From positions 123,645 through 187,644 of the forward strand of contig DOJW01000008.1 in assembly GCA_003511165.1 (NCBI GenBank): DNA of 64,000 nt, written 5' to 3'. The notes beneath the pieces are model-generated. The model made no database searches. It worked only from the letters and a program-made list of their open reading frames with translations, and had not been told where the DNA came from. The translations under genes were made by a program, and so were the position numbers. This DNA comes from Candidatus Dependentiae bacterium (GTDB lineage: Bacteria > Babelota > Babeliae > Babelales > UBA12411). How positions within the stretch are numbered: the first letter of the stretch is position 1; every line of letters begins with the position of its first letter. Positions 63,861 through 64,000 of the stretch are shown in pieces.

Positions 63861-64000
63861 ATATTAAATTCCATACAAATTTCTCATAAAAAGCCTTTTT
63901 TCTCTATTTTTTAGGCTTACCATTTTGCTTCATTAACTAAAGTTTATATGCTCTTTTTATAAGGGAATAACACCTAATTTAACGCGAACTCGATAATTAA

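Overview
This is an AT-rich window (poly-A and poly-T tracts throughout) from a Gram-negative bacterium. A secretin with PilO- and PilP-like proteins, an outer-membrane barrel candidate, MurG and an amidase-like protein all point to a two-membrane cell. Many Sec-exported proteins of unknown family, large ankyrin-repeat proteins, DUF2608 proteins and several tandem paralogue pairs fit a small-genome, host-associated lineage. My best guess is Candidatus Dependentiae (TM6), inferred from gene content only; Chlamydiae- or Rickettsiales-like bacteria are less likely alternatives.

Layout. 1-1.8 kb: an edge-truncated GNAT acetyltransferase and an alpha/beta hydrolase. 2.1-6.9 kb: a minus-strand operon of a 1221-residue exported protein with a C-terminal EndoU-type nuclease domain, followed by two small HEAT-like paralogues that look like immunity proteins. 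6.9-19.9 kb: mostly housekeeping genes (transketolase, DciA-like DUF721, a TPR protein, murG, gpmI, rsmE, asnS, the tmRNA ssrA with a readable promoter and terminator, rsmA, a NUDIX protein). 20-24.3 kb: a C11 (clostripain-type) protease and a pilO-pilP-pilQ cluster.

24.2-34.4 kb is the accessory core. A 4,025-bp segment has been tandemly duplicated, giving two paralogous proteins of about 1,200 residues (coiled coil, ankyrin repeats, and a GHG/TCYMGG pair that looks like a caspase-type His-Cys dyad). The second copy carries a stub of pilO at its left end. Its own 3' end has been split off by an insertion of about 1.1 kb holding a small secreted protein and a GIY-YIG nuclease. Beside it lie REP-like inverted repeats, a decayed GIY-YIG gene, a transposase tail and a second small secreted paralogue.

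34.4-64 kb: a YheT-like hydrolase, class I aldolase, a calcium-type P-ATPase, three exported proteins, recD2, a NagB-LmbE fusion joined to two phosphodiester glycosidase paralogues (an amino-sugar operon), clpB, four small exported proteins, alaS, a methyltransferase, two DUF2608 HAD-like proteins, and an apparent operon of an amidase-like protein, a sodium:solute symporter, NfeD and an SPFH protein.

Together the genes give part of glycolysis and the pentose phosphate route (tkt, gpmI, fba), peptidoglycan synthesis, translation and ribosome rescue, and a large exported repertoire probably aimed at a host or at competitors. The strongest candidates for undescribed biology are the EndoU/HEAT toxin-immunity operon and the duplicated ankyrin-caspase-like proteins with a length-variable TAT repeat in front of each copy.
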